From assembly GCF_006716425.1 (NCBI RefSeq), contig NZ_VFOZ01000001.1:5332001-5396000 (forward strand): a stretch of DNA of 64,000 bases, given 5' to 3'. Made by a program: the position numbers and the translations under genes. This DNA comes from Actinoallomurus bryophytorum. GTDB lineage: Bacteria > Actinomycetota > Actinomycetes > Streptosporangiales > Streptosporangiaceae. The notes beneath the pieces are model-generated. The model worked only from the letters and a program-made list of their open reading frames with translations, made no database searches and was not told where the DNA came from. This document shows, one piece after another, positions 23,536 through 31,887 of the stretch (the stretch's first letter is position 1; each line of letters begins with the position of its first letter).

Positions 23536-26500
23536 GTGCGCGTCTTGCTGCTCTCCACCGCCGACACCGAGCTCTTGTCGGCTCGTTCGGCCGGTTACGC
23601 GACCGGTAACCCGGCCCGCCTCGGCGTCGCCGACCTGGACGCGCTGTGCGAGGGCGTCGACGCCGTGGTCCTGCGGCTCCTCGGCGGCCTCAGCACCTGG
23701 CGCGAGGGCGTCGAGGACCTGCGGCGACGTGGCCTGCCACTCGTCGCGCTGGGCGGCGAGGCGAGCCCGGACGCCGAGCTGATGGCCCTGTCCACCGTGC
23801 CGTCCGGCGTCGCCACCGAGGCCCTGGACTACCTGCGCGAGGGCGGCGTCGGCAACCTGCGCGAGCTGGCGCGCTTCCTGGCCGGGATGCTGTCACCCGG
23901 CGACGAGGAGCCCTGGGCGCCGCCGCAGGCGATGCCCGCGTACGGCGTGCACGGCGACCCCGTCGTACGCGAGGGGCGGCCGACCGTGGGCGTGGTCTTC
24001 TACCGCGCCCACGAGCTGTCCGGCAACACCGCGTTCGTCGACACCCTCTGCGAGCGGATCGAGGCGGCGGGCGGCAACGCCCTGCCGGTCTTCTGCGGCT
24101 CGCTGCGCGCCGCCGACGAGGGCCTGATGGAGCTCCTCGGCCGCGCCGACACCGTCGTGGTCACGGTGCTCGCGGCAGGTGCGTCGGCCGAGGACGGCTG
24201 GGACGCGGGCGCCCTGGCCACTCTGGACGTCCCGGTCATCCAGGGAATGTGCCTGACCACGTCGCGGGAGGTCTGGGACGCCTCGGACGCGGCGCTGTCA
24301 CCGATGGACGCGGCCATGCAGGTCGCCATCCCCGAGTTCGACGGCCGCCTGATCTCGGTGCCGTTCTCCTTCAAGGAGGAGGGCCCCGACGGCATCCCGG
24401 TGTACGCCGCCGACCCCGAACGCGCCGCCCGCGTCGCCGGCATCGCCGTACGCCACGCGCGGCTGCGGCACACGCCGCCCGCCGACCGGAAGCTGGCGAT
24501 CGTGCTGTCGTCGTACCCGACCAAGCACGCACGCGTCGGCAACGCGGTCGGCCTGGACACGCCGGTCTCGGCGGTACGCCTGCTGGCGGCGCTGAAGGAG
24601 GCCGGCTACCAGGTCGGCGACCATCCGACCGACGGCGACAAGCTCATCCACACACTGATCGCGGCGGGCGGTCACGACGTGGAGTGGCTGACCGAGGAGC
24701 AGTTGCGCGCCGCGCCCGCGCGGGTGCCGCTGGCGGACTACGAGCGATGGTTCGCGGCGCTGCCGGACTCCCTGCGCGAGGGCGTACGGCGGCACTGGGG
24801 CGAGCCGCCGGGCGAGCTGTACACCGATGGCGACGACATCGTGCTGGCGTCGCTGCGCTTCGGCAACGTGCTGCTGATGATCCAGCCGCCGCGCGGGTTC
24901 GGCGAGAACCCGGTCGCGATCTACCACGACCCCGACCTGCCGCCCTCGCACCACTACCTGGCCGCCTACCGCTGGCTCGACGGGACCTTCGGCGCCGACG
25001 CCGTCGTCCACCTCGGCAAGCACGGCACTCTCGAATGGCTGCCCGGAAAGGGCCTCGGCCTGTCCGCGGAGTGCGCCCCCGACGCGGTCCTCGGCGACCT
25101 GCCGCTCGTCTACCCGTTCATCGTCAACGACCCGGGCGAGGGCACCCAGGCCAAGCGCCGCGGGCACGCGACCATCGTGGACCACATGGTGCCGCCGATG
25201 GCGCGCGCCGACACGTACGGGGACCTGGCCAAGCTCGAACAGCTCCTGGACGAGTACGCCACGGTGCAGGCGCTCGACCCGACCAAGTTGCCCGCCGTGC
25301 GCGCGCAGATCTGGACCCTGATCGAGGCCGCCCAGCTGCACCACGACCTGCACATCGACGACCAGCCCGACGCGACCGCGTTCGACGAGTTCGTCCTGCA
25401 CGTCGACGGCTACCTGTGCGAGATCAAGGACGTGCAGATCCGGGACGGGCTGCACATCCTCGGCGACGCGCCCGATCCCGAACAGCGGGTCAACCTCGTC
25501 CTCGCGGTGCTGCGGGCCACCCAGGTCTGGGCCGGGCGGCACGGCGCGCTGCCGGGCCTGCGTGCGGCCATCGCCGCGCGGTACGGCCTGGACGAGAAGA
25601 CCCTGCTCGCCACCCCCGGAGCGGAGGCGAACGCGGGCGGGCTCGCCGAGATCGCCGATGGCCCGGCGCGTACCGCCTCCGACGTGATCGACCTGCTCGA
25701 GGCCGTCGCGCGGCGGCTCGTCGTCGGCATGGAGACGCTCGGCTGGGACGCATCTAAGGCACCGGCCGTCTGCGCCGAGGTGCTCGGGTCGGCGGTGCCG
25801 GAGGTCGAACGCCTGCTGGAGTTCGCGGCCGACGAGGTGGTGCCGCGCCTGGCGGCGACGTCCGGCGAGATCGACGCGGTACTCCACGCCCTCGACGGCG
25901 GGTACGTCCCGGCGGGACCGTCCGGCTCGCCGACGCGCGGCCTCGTCAACGTCCTGCCGACCGGCCGTAACTTCTACTCCGTGGACCCGAAGGCGATCCC
26001 GTCCCGCAACTCCTGGGACGTCGGGGTCTCCCTCGCCGACTCACTCCTCCAGCGCCACCTCGCCGACACCGGCGAGTACCCGCGCAGCGTCGGCCTCACC
26101 GTCTGGGGCACCTCGGCGATGCGCACCCAGGGCGACGACATCGCCGAGGTGCTCGCGCTGATCGGCGTACGCCCGGTCTGGGACGAGGCGTCCCGGCGCG
26201 TGACCGGTTTTGAGATCATCGCCCGCGAGGAACTCGGACGTCCGCGCGTCGACGTGACGCTGCGCATCTCCGGCTTCTTCCGTGACGCGTTCCCGCACGT
26301 CATCTCGCTCATGGACGACGCGATCGCGGCCGTCGCCGAGCTCGACGAGCCGGACAACCACCTGCGGGCGCACGCGCTGGAGGACGCGGCCCAGCACGGC
26401 GACTGGCGTCGTGCGACGAGCCGGATCTTCGGCTCCAAACCGGGCGCGTACGGCGCCGGCCTGCTGCCGCTGATCGACTCGCGCAACTGGCGCGACGACG

Positions 26501-27141
26501 GCGACCTCGCCGAGGTGTACGCCGTGTGGGGCGGCTACGCGTACGGCCGCGGGTTGGACGGCCGCGAGGCACGTACGGACATGGAGGCGGCGTTCCGTCG
26601 CATCGCGGTCGCGGCCAAGAATCAGGACACCCGCGAGCACGACATCGTCGACTCCGACGACTACTTCCAGTACCACGGCGGCATGGTCGCCATGGTCCGC
26701 ACGCTGACCGGCCGCAGCCCCGCCGCGTACGTCGGCGACTCCGCGCTCCCGGACCAGGTCAAGACGCGGACGCTCGGCGAGGAGACCCACCGGGTGTTCC
26801 GTGCCCGCGTCGTGAACCCGCGCTGGATCGCCGCGATGCGCCGCCACGGGTACAAGGGCGCCTTCGAGCTGGCCGCGACCGTCGACTACCTGTTCGGCTA
26901 CGACGCGACGGCGGGCGTGGTCGACGACTGGATGTACGAGAAGCTCGCCGAGGAGTACGTCTTCGACGCCGAGAACCGTGAGTTCATGGAGCGGTCGAAC
27001 CCCTGGGCGCTGCGCGGCATCACCGAACGCCTCCTGGAGGCCGCCGACCGCGAGCTGTGGGCCGAGCCCGACCCGGAGACCCTCGACCGGCTCAAGCAGA
27101 CCTACCTTCAGCTGGAGGGCGACCTCGAAGCGGGCGAGTGA
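23536..27141 (+). CDS. cobN: Cobaltochelatase subunit CobN
   Basis: A 1201-residue large subunit of the ATP-dependent cobaltochelatase, which inserts Co2+ into hydrogenobyrinic acid a,c-diamide in the aerobic pathway. Family segments include GVVFYRAHELSGNTAFVDTL near residue 155, VIQGMCLTTSREVWDASD near 235, VLSSYPTKHARVGNAVGLD near 320, HLGKHGTLEWLPGKGLGLS near 495 and PTGRNFYSVDPKAIPSR near 815. Length is typical. The GTG at 23536 with GAGGGAAGG upstream is preferred; an earlier open frame runs through the riboswitch. The partner ATPase subunit is probably the ChlI/ChlD fusion at 60.6 kb. Confidence 0.96.
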   Translation: MRVLLLSTADTELLSARSAGYATGNPARLGVADLDALCEGVDAVVLRLLGGLSTWREGVEDLRRRGLPLVALGGEASPDAELMALSTVPSGVATEALDYLREGGVGNLRELARFLAGMLSPGDEEPWAPPQAMPAYGVHGDPVVREGRPTVGVVFYRAHELSGNTAFVDTLCERIEAAGGNALPVFCGSLRAADEGLMELLGRADTVVVTVLAAGASAEDGWDAGALATLDVPVIQGMCLTTSREVWDASDAALSPMDAAMQVAIPEFDGRLISVPFSFKEEGPDGIPVYAADPERAARVAGIAVRHARLRHTPPADRKLAIVLSSYPTKHARVGNAVGLDTPVSAVRLLAALKEAGYQVGDHPTDGDKLIHTLIAAGGHDVEWLTEEQLRAAPARVPLADYERWFAALPDSLREGVRRHWGEPPGELYTDGDDIVLASLRFGNVLLMIQPPRGFGENPVAIYHDPDLPPSHHYLAAYRWLDGTFGADAVVHLGKHGTLEWLPGKGLGLSAECAPDAVLGDLPLVYPFIVNDPGEGTQAKRRGHATIVDHMVPPMARADTYGDLAKLEQLLDEYATVQALDPTKLPAVRAQIWTLIEAAQLHHDLHIDDQPDATAFDEFVLHVDGYLCEIKDVQIRDGLHILGDAPDPEQRVNLVLAVLRATQVWAGRHGALPGLRAAIAARYGLDEKTLLATPGAEANAGGLAEIADGPARTASDVIDLLEAVARRLVVGMETLGWDASKAPAVCAEVLGSAVPEVERLLEFAADEVVPRLAATSGEIDAVLHALDGGYVPAGPSGSPTRGLVNVLPTGRNFYSVDPKAIPSRNSWDVGVSLADSLLQRHLADTGEYPRSVGLTVWGTSAMRTQGDDIAEVLALIGVRPVWDEASRRVTGFEIIAREELGRPRVDVTLRISGFFRDAFPHVISLMDDAIAAVAELDEPDNHLRAHALEDAAQHGDWRRATSRIFGSKPGAYGAGLLPLIDSRNWRDDGDLAEVYAVWGGYAYGRGLDGREARTDMEAAFRRIAVAAKNQDTREHDIVDSDDYFQYHGGMVAMVRTLTGRSPAAYVGDSALPDQVKTRTLGEETHRVFRARVVNPRWIAAMRRHGYKGAFELAATVDYLFGYDATAGVVDDWMYEKLAEEYVFDAENREFMERSNPWALRGITERLLEAADRELWAEPDPETLDRLKQTYLQLEGDLEAGE
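27108..27140. repeat. cobN-tail repeat, copy A (inside cobN)
   Basis: The last 33 bp of the cobN coding region before the final stop bases. A second copy with 30 of 33 bases identical lies at 27935-27967 in the same orientation, and decayed SDR and LysR genes lie between the two. Confidence 0.7.
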
Positions 27142-27180
27142 GAGCTGAGCCGTGGGCGCGAGGTGACGGGCGGCGAGAGG

Positions 27181-27425
27181 TCAGCGGGTCAGGGCACCGC
27201 CGTCGACGGGCAGCAGCACGCGGTGAATGTAGGACGCCTCGTCGCCGGCGAGGAAGACCACGGCATCGGCGATCTCCGCCGCGGTGCCGGGGCGCCGGGC
27301 GGGGTAGCTGCTCGCGGTCAGCTGTTCCCATATCGGCATCTGCGCCGTGTTCAGCTCGGTGGCGGTCGGACCGGGCACGATGGCGTTGACCCGCACGCCC
27401 TTGGGGCCGAGCTGAGCCGCCAGAT
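27181..27425 (-). pseudogene. C-terminal fragment of an SDR oxidoreductase
   Basis: The minus frame ending at 27181 gives the last third of a classical short-chain dehydrogenase: LGPKGVRVNAIVPGPTATEL, ARRPGTAAEIADAVVFLAGD, then LPVDGGALTR. These are the Rossmann C-terminal half with the VNAxxPGP motif and the standard GG end. The cofactor-binding glycine motif and the catalytic Ser and YxxxK are missing because the gene breaks off at about 27410-27425, exactly where a LysR sequence starts on the opposite strand. No start codon with a ribosome site is present, so it is a dead fragment. Confidence 0.75.
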
Positions 27426-27915
27426 CCACCGCCTTGAACAGCAACTGGGCACCCGTCTGCTGGACCGCACGCCTCGGGGCAGCCGTCTGACCCCGGTGGG
27501 CGAAGTCTTCCTGCCGCTCGCCGAGACGCTGCTGGACCGCCGTGTGGACGCGGTGGTGGCACGCATGCCGTTCGCGACGGACCACCTGCACGTCACCGTC
27601 CTCCACGACGAGCCTCGCGTGGTGGTGCTGTCACGCGAGCACCGCCTGGCAGGCAAGGAGTCGGTCACGCTGGACGACATCGCCGACGAGCCCCTGCCCC
27701 GGGTGCGCAGATCCGACCCGATCTGGAGCGCCTTCTGGCGTGTCGACCCTCGGCCCGACGGACGCCGCGCGCCCGACGGCCCCCTTGTCGAGGCCGTCGA
27801 GGACACGTACGAGATCATCGCTGCCGGGCAGGCCGTGGCCATCTCGACCGGTGACGCCGGCCATCTGCGTCCCGACCTGACCACCGTCCCGCTGGAGGGC
27901 CCGATACCCCGTCAT
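27407..27915 (+). pseudogene. Decayed LysR-family regulator, scar 1
   Basis: The plus frame gives LSRQIHRLEQQLGTRLLDRT and GSRLTPVGEVFLPLAE, the second half of a LysR helix-turn-helix without its first 20 or so residues. It then passes directly into TLLDRRVDAVVARMPF and HLHVTVLHDEPRVVVLSREH, from the middle of the effector-binding domain. The linker helix and the first half of the effector domain are therefore deleted. Later segments (DDIADEPLPRV, FWRVDPRPDGR, AAGQAVAIS, LTTVPLEG) follow normally, and then the sequence loses similarity. Both start and end are missing. A relative with different deletions lies at 39.4 kb. Confidence 0.78.
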
Positions 27916-27934
27916 TCTCTTAGGACGCTGGGCA

Positions 27935-27967
27935 TCAGTTGGAGGGCGACCTCGAATCCGGCGAGTG
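27935..27967. repeat. cobN-tail repeat, copy B
   Basis: Second copy of the cobN 3' end (30 of 33 bases match 27108-27140), in the same orientation. It now encodes, on its complementary strand, the last ten codons and stop of the DUF5753 regulator at 27935-28696. Confidence 0.7.
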
Positions 27968-28696
27968 GGCCGCTCTCTCCAGGATGGCTCGGGATTCGGT
28001 GACCGAGTAAGCGTGGCCCCGGAGCAGGTCGAAGCGCATCACGCAGCTTTTCACGGCGGAAGGCGTGTCGAACAGGCTGCCCAGTCCGGCGGATTCGATG
28101 TAGACGACATCGCTGTCGCCGTCGAATCCTAAAACGGTGAAACTCCCGGAGTGCGCCGGCGGGTAATCGGTGTCGTGCGCCAGCACCTGGAGGCATATTT
28201 CGGGCCGCTCGGTGAGCCGCAGCAGATGGGCGAACCGGCCTTCGCGCGGTCCTTCTGCTCGCCATAACGCCTCTTCGTCGATGACGAGGAACACGTGCGG
28301 CGGATTCGGGCGGTCGAGAACACCCGCGTCGTCGCCGGTAAGGAAGAGCACAGGGACGAAGCGCGACTCGAAGATACGGATCGTGGTGGCGCTCCGCTCC
28401 AGCTCCACGTACTTGGAGAAGCCGGCCGGTGACATCCCCAGGCGGCGCGCGTCCTTGATGAGATGCCAGAGTTCGAGGAACAGCCCGTCGATTTTGAAGT
28501 ACGTGTCGAGGTCCTGGGCGAACGTCTTGGACGGGATGTTTCTCGCGCTCTCGATCTGGCCGATGAACTGCGGGCTGTAACCCAGCGTCTCCCCGAATTC
28601 CTTCTGGGTGAGTTCGGCGGCGTCCCGCATCTTCTTCAGCATGATCCCGAACGCCCGTATCGCCGGGGCGTCATAGGGATCGCTTTGCGCCGGCAT
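27935..28696 (-). CDS. XRE-type regulator with DUF5753-like C-terminus
   Basis: A 253-residue protein with an N-terminal XRE helix-turn-helix (AFGIMLKKMRDAAELTQKEF, then GYSPQFIGQIESARNIPS, about residues 11-52). A C-terminal region of the DUF5753 type follows, with ARRLGMSPAGFSKYVELERS, RFVPVLFLTGDD and PEICLQVLAHD. The usual GLLQTxEYARA motif is changed to FVPVLFLTGDDAGV, so this is a divergent member. AGGAG stands 11 bases before the ATG at 28696. Its last codons and stop come from the antisense of the cobN-tail repeat, so the natural C-terminus was probably replaced. No DUF397 partner is adjacent. Confidence 0.75.
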   Translation of the reverse strand: MPAQSDPYDAPAIRAFGIMLKKMRDAAELTQKEFGETLGYSPQFIGQIESARNIPSKTFAQDLDTYFKIDGLFLELWHLIKDARRLGMSPAGFSKYVELERSATTIRIFESRFVPVLFLTGDDAGVLDRPNPPHVFLVIDEEALWRAEGPREGRFAHLLRLTERPEICLQVLAHDTDYPPAHSGSFTVLGFDGDSDVVYIESAGLGSLFDTPSAVKSCVMRFDLLRGHAYSVTESRAILERAAHSPDSRSPSN

Positions 28697-28830
28697 GTGA
28701 AATGGGACTCCTGTCCGTATATGTCGCATCGTCGAATGGCGTTCTTTCGTGGACCAGCATCACCGGCGCGCCATTGTGTGTCACTATTCCCAGGAATTTC
28801 TGGAACTTCCCCGCCCAGGAGCCTGTGCCG

Positions 28831-29640
28831 ATGAACATCAACGAGTCCCCCGACCCGCGATCGTCGCTGTGGGCGTTCATGGCCTACCTGCTGCGGTTTC
28901 ACCGGATGCAGCAAGGTGCGTCGGGCGGCGCGCTGGCCGACCTGCTCAACTGCGCGCGCTCGTCGATTTCCCGACTGGAGAACGCCGAGGCGAAGCTCAC
29001 CGACGCCCAGGCCGCCCAGGTGGACGAGGCGTGGAGGACGGGCGGCCTGTTCGGCGTGCTGCTGTACTACGCGCGCCTCGGCCACGACCCCAACTGGTTC
29101 AAGTCCTTCACCGAGGCGGAGGTCCGCGCCTCCGTGATGAAGATCTACGCCGGACAACTGGTACCTGCCCTGCTCCAGACGCCCGAGTACGCCAGGGCTG
29201 TCCTGACGGCCGGTCGATGGCCGGACGTGGAGGGTGCCGTGAATGCGCGGATGACCCGGCAGAACCTGCTGACGAGGAAGGACCCGCCCGACGTGTGGGT
29301 CTTACTCGCGGAGACCGCTCTGCTGGTTCATGTCGGTGGCAAGGAGGTCATGCGAGATCAGCTCGCTCGGCTGCTGGAACTCTCGGAGTTGCCGAACGTG
29401 ACCCTGCGAGTGGTTCCCAACACCGCAGGTGCCAACTTCGGTCTGGACGGCCCCTTCAAGATCGTGACGCTCAAGGAGGGGATGGTGGCCTACGTCGAGG
29501 CGCTCAACGGGGGCAGACTGGTACCGGAGGCGTCCGAGGTGGCCGGACTCGAGACGAGGTTCGAACGGATCGGGGCCGTGGCAGAGCCCCTAGACTCCTC
29601 TCGCCGTCTGATCCAGGAACTGATGGAGACCTTCAGATGA
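28831..29640 (+). CDS. XRE-DUF5753 regulator
   Basis: A 269-residue actinomycete regulator. The N-terminal HTH is visible (LRFHRMQQGASGGALADLLN, then CARSSISRLENAEAKL, about residues 21-57), and the DUF5753 domain follows with its hallmark IYAGQLVPALLQTPEYARAV (about 109-128), RQNLLTRKDPPDVWVLLAE and LPNVTLRVVPN. Members of this family include BldB/WhiJ-like developmental regulators and pair with small DUF397 proteins. The ATG at 28831 has AGGAG about a dozen bases upstream. It overlaps the next DUF397 gene by ATGA. Divergent from the regulator at 27935. Confidence 0.87.
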   Translation: MNINESPDPRSSLWAFMAYLLRFHRMQQGASGGALADLLNCARSSISRLENAEAKLTDAQAAQVDEAWRTGGLFGVLLYYARLGHDPNWFKSFTEAEVRASVMKIYAGQLVPALLQTPEYARAVLTAGRWPDVEGAVNARMTRQNLLTRKDPPDVWVLLAETALLVHVGGKEVMRDQLARLLELSELPNVTLRVVPNTAGANFGLDGPFKIVTLKEGMVAYVEALNGGRLVPEASEVAGLETRFERIGAVAEPLDSSRRLIQELMETFR

Positions 29641-29804
29641 CCTCCCCGGCATGGCGAAAGAGCAGTTGGACGAGTGATGGCACGCAGGGCGACTGCGTGG
29701 AAGTGGCGGAGTTGCCGAGCGACTGGTCAGGCGTGCAGGGCCTGGTCAGCGGGGCCGCTGGTGAAGCGTGTGAAGCGGACGGTCAGGCCCTCGCGCGTCG
29801 GTGA
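29637..29804 (+). CDS. DUF397 protein with an altered C-terminus
   Basis: A 55-residue product starting MTSPAWRKSSWTSDG and reaching GDCVEVAELPSDW, the first half of DUF397. Full-length relatives continue with VRDSKxPxGPxLxF...W, which is absent; instead the frame runs 78 bp into the antisense of the neighbouring DUF1349 gene. It is probably truncated or frameshifted near 29715. It is translationally coupled to the XRE-DUF5753 gene (ATGA overlap), the standard arrangement of these pairs. Whether the shortened protein still works with its regulator is unknown. Confidence 0.65.
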   Translation: MTSPAWRKSSWTSDGTQGDCVEVAELPSDWSGVQGLVSGAAGEACEADGQALARR

Positions 29805-30317
29805 GCAGCAGAACGGTCCGGCCGCCGCGGTGGCATCCGGGTCGAGGGGCGCCAGCCGTACCATCCGCCAGGGTTCGTCCTCGCAGCGTGCCCGTACCGT
29901 CACCGCGTCGCCGGCCCGGCTCGCGCGTACGGTGACCCGGCGCCCGGCCCACTCCGGCACGGGCGCCACCGACCAGTCCGACCGTCCGTGGGTGACGACG
30001 GCGCCGAGCTGGGGAAGGCCGTCGCTGAGCTCGATCCCGGCCTTGATCCAGGTCTGCGCGTCCACCCGGATCATGAGTCCGGCCTGGTCGAACAGCTCGT
30101 CGAAGTTCGCCACGAAGCCGACCTCGACCGCGGACCCGGACGGGAACGCGGTGAGCAGCGCGTGCCCGTCGTCGTGGACGAAGCCGTAGCTCGTCGTACG
30201 CCAGAAGTCGCTGTCCCGCCGCGTGGTCACCAGCAGCGCGTCGCCGTCCTCCTCCGCATGCAACGGCGGGTTGAGCCACGCCGCGGCGGACCATTCGATG
30301 ACGCTCTGCTCGTCCAT
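29727..30317 (-). CDS. DUF1349 domain protein
   Basis: A 196-residue protein of the DUF1349 family, a concanavalin-like beta-sandwich. WLNPPLHAEEDGDALLVTTR opens it, followed by DFWRTTSYGF, FDELFDQAGLMIRVDAQTWIK (about residues 75-95), then WSVAPVPEW and VRASRAGDAVTVRAR. The family is widespread and binds or regulates carbohydrates in some bacteria and yeasts, but no enzyme activity is established. The start at 30317 has AGGGGAAA upstream. Its 3' end overlaps the truncated DUF397 gene on the other strand. Confidence 0.83.
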   Translation of the reverse strand: MDEQSVIEWSAAAWLNPPLHAEEDGDALLVTTRRDSDFWRTTSYGFVHDDGHALLTAFPSGSAVEVGFVANFDELFDQAGLMIRVDAQTWIKAGIELSDGLPQLGAVVTHGRSDWSVAPVPEWAGRRVTVRASRAGDAVTVRARCEDEPWRMVRLAPLDPDATAAAGPFCCSPTREGLTVRFTRFTSGPADQALHA

Positions 30318-30372
30318 GTTTCCCCTCGATGCCGGGTGCTCGTGTGGCCGTGGTCTCCGCACAGGCGGACCG

Positions 30373-30780
30373 CTAAGGACCGGCTTTCTCCAGCGTTTCC
30401 TTCATCTCCTGTGCACCCCGCTCGATCCGGGCGCGGGCTCCCTCGGCGCTGGTGTGCGGCAGGATGTCGGTGATCCAGACGAGCCGGCTGCGTCGCTCAC
30501 CTTCGCCGATGACCTGGAACGTGGCGTGATGGTAGGTGACGCCCCGCGCGCCCTCGACCACCGCGTACGCGAGCCGCCGTGTCTCGTCGTCGATGTCGAC
30601 GATCAGCTCGCGGACCGTACGGCCGTCCGGGTAGACCAGGGTTCTGATGTCGCCGTCGATGTGCGCGGCAGAGACACGCCCCGGCAGCAGACGCTCGTGT
30701 ACGGCGCCCACGTCGCGGATCGCGGCCCATACGGTCTCGGGGCTCGAGTCGATCAGGATTTCGTGGTGGATGGAGGCGAT
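30373..30780 (-). CDS. SRPBCC family protein, start codon uncertain (possible ATC)
   Basis: A START/Bet v1-like hydrophobic-pocket protein. Conserved features are SSPETVWAAIRDVGAVHERL (near the N-terminus), the DGDIRTLVYPDGRTVRELIV strands and TWITDILPH-type end with a final long helix EMKETLEKAG. The conserved N-terminus (HHEILIDSSPE) begins upstream of the first ATG/GTG/TTG: the earliest canonical codon is a GTG at 30711, inside a conserved helix. The best-placed codon is an ATC at 30780, six bases after CAGGAG. The frame is continuous with the upstream TetR gene and separated from it only by that gene's TGA. Confidence 0.7.
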   Translation of the reverse strand: MASIHHEILIDSSPETVWAAIRDVGAVHERLLPGRVSAAHIDGDIRTLVYPDGRTVRELIVDIDDETRRLAYAVVEGARGVTYHHATFQVIGEGERRSRLVWITDILPHTSAEGARARIERGAQEMKETLEKAGP

Positions 30781-30792
30781 CTCGGTCTCCTG

Positions 30793-31371
30793 TCAGAGTG
30801 CGGGCGGCGGGGGTGTGGCCAGGCTTTGGAAGCACGGGCGCAGCAGGTCGATGATCTGCTCGGGCGAGGCGTCCGCGAGGTGCGTGAGGCGCAGCAGGTA
30901 TCGCTCGGCGATCACGCCGTGGACGATCGCGCTCAGCAGGCTGGCGCGCAGGTCGGCGTCGGGCGTCGGTATCGCCTCGGTGAGATGGTCGAGCTGAGGC
31001 TCCGCGGCGGCCCGGTAGCGATCGGCGGCGTCGGCGTTCGTGAGCATCGAGCGCAGCACCGCCAGGGAGGCCGTCGGCTCGCCGGTCAGGCGCCTGCCCA
31101 GCGACGTGAGCAGCGCCTCGGCCACCTCGTCCGAGGTGCCGCCGGGCAACTCGTCGGCGGGAACCTCGGTGGCACGGGCGAAGAGCAGATCCTTGCTGAC
31201 GAAGTAGTGCATGACCAGACCGGCGTCGACACCGGCGGCCGACGCCACGGCGCGGATCGTGGTCCGGTCGTAGCCGAGCTCGGCGAAGATCTGGCGGGCC
31301 GCGGCGAGAATGCGTTCCTCGGTCTGGCGGCGCCGCTGCGCCCGGGTCGGGCGGGCGCTCGATTCGGTCAC
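30793..31371 (-). CDS. TetR family transcriptional regulator
   Basis: A 192-residue TetR regulator with a textbook N-terminal HTH (RILAAARQIFAELGYDRTTI, then RAVASAAGVDAGLVMHYFVSK, about residues 20-61). The C-terminal domain (LTNADAADRYRAAAEPQLDH) resembles the TetR_C_17-like group. It is immediately followed in the same frame by the SRPBCC gene, and is divergent from an NTF2-like gene. The 86-bp gap contains two 15-bp near-repeats that are likely binding sites. Confidence 0.9.
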   Translation of the reverse strand: MTESSARPTRAQRRRQTEERILAAARQIFAELGYDRTTIRAVASAAGVDAGLVMHYFVSKDLLFARATEVPADELPGGTSDEVAEALLTSLGRRLTGEPTASLAVLRSMLTNADAADRYRAAAEPQLDHLTEAIPTPDADLRASLLSAIVHGVIAERYLLRLTHLADASPEQIIDLLRPCFQSLATPPPPAL

Positions 31372-31378
31372 GTCTTCA

Positions 31379-31424
31379 TTCTACGGCCGTTGACCGACGC
31401 TCTCCTTCGTTCTACGGTCGTTCA
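31379..31424. promoter_or_regulatory. Paired operator-like repeats in TetR/NTF2 gap
   Basis: TTCTACGGCCGTTGA (31379-31393) and TTCTACGGTCGTTCA (31410-31424) are direct repeats with 13 of 15 bases identical, 31 bp apart (three helical turns). A further CGTTCAA direct repeat follows at 31419 and 31434. Likely sites for the divergent TetR protein. Confidence 0.5.
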
Positions 31425-31457
31425 ATCAACGAGCGTTCAACGAAAAGGGGAGTGGCG

Positions 31458-31874
31458 ATGACCGCCACGGCACGCGAAGTCGTCGAGCAGGTCCTGCGCG
31501 CGGGCCGCGAGATGGACACCGAAACGTTCGTGAACCTGATCGACCCGGACGGTCACATCGAGTGGCCGTACCGGCCGGCCGGCGTCCCGGGCCGCATCGA
31601 GGGCCGCGAGCGGATCCGGGAGTTCCTGACCGCCCAGGCCAAGGGCTTCGTCAGGTTCGAGGAGTACCGCAACACGGTGATCCACGAGACCACCGACCCG
31701 GAGGTGGTGATCGTCGAGTACGACGCCCACGGCACCGTGATCGCCTCAGGCGCGCCCTTGCACCAGACCATCATCGCCGTACTCCGGATCAGGGACGGCC
31801 TGGTCGTCTCGTACCGCGACTACCTCAACCCACTGGTACTGGCCGAAGCCCTGGCAAGCGCCGGGAACGCCTAG
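31458..31874 (+). CDS. NTF2-like / ketosteroid-isomerase-fold protein
   Basis: A 138-residue NTF2-fold protein. REVVEQVLRAGREMDTETFV, DPDGHIEWPYRPAGVPGRIEG and FRIRDGLVVSYRDYLNP-like closing strands are the typical SnoaL/limonene-epoxide-hydrolase-like pattern; the WPY..PGRIEGRERIREFL segment is especially characteristic. The ATG at 31458 is chosen because AGGGGAG lies five bases before it; a GTG six bases earlier would have no spacing. It is divergent from and probably regulated by the TetR gene. Ligand or reaction unknown. Confidence 0.82.
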   Translation: MTATAREVVEQVLRAGREMDTETFVNLIDPDGHIEWPYRPAGVPGRIEGRERIREFLTAQAKGFVRFEEYRNTVIHETTDPEVVIVEYDAHGTVIASGAPLHQTIIAVLRIRDGLVVSYRDYLNPLVLAEALASAGNA

Positions 31875-31887
31875 TAAGGCGATCCCT

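Noticed and set aside
24298-25887. A 529-codon minus frame inside cobN
   Set aside because: Shadow of cobN third positions; no motif, and no ribosome site.
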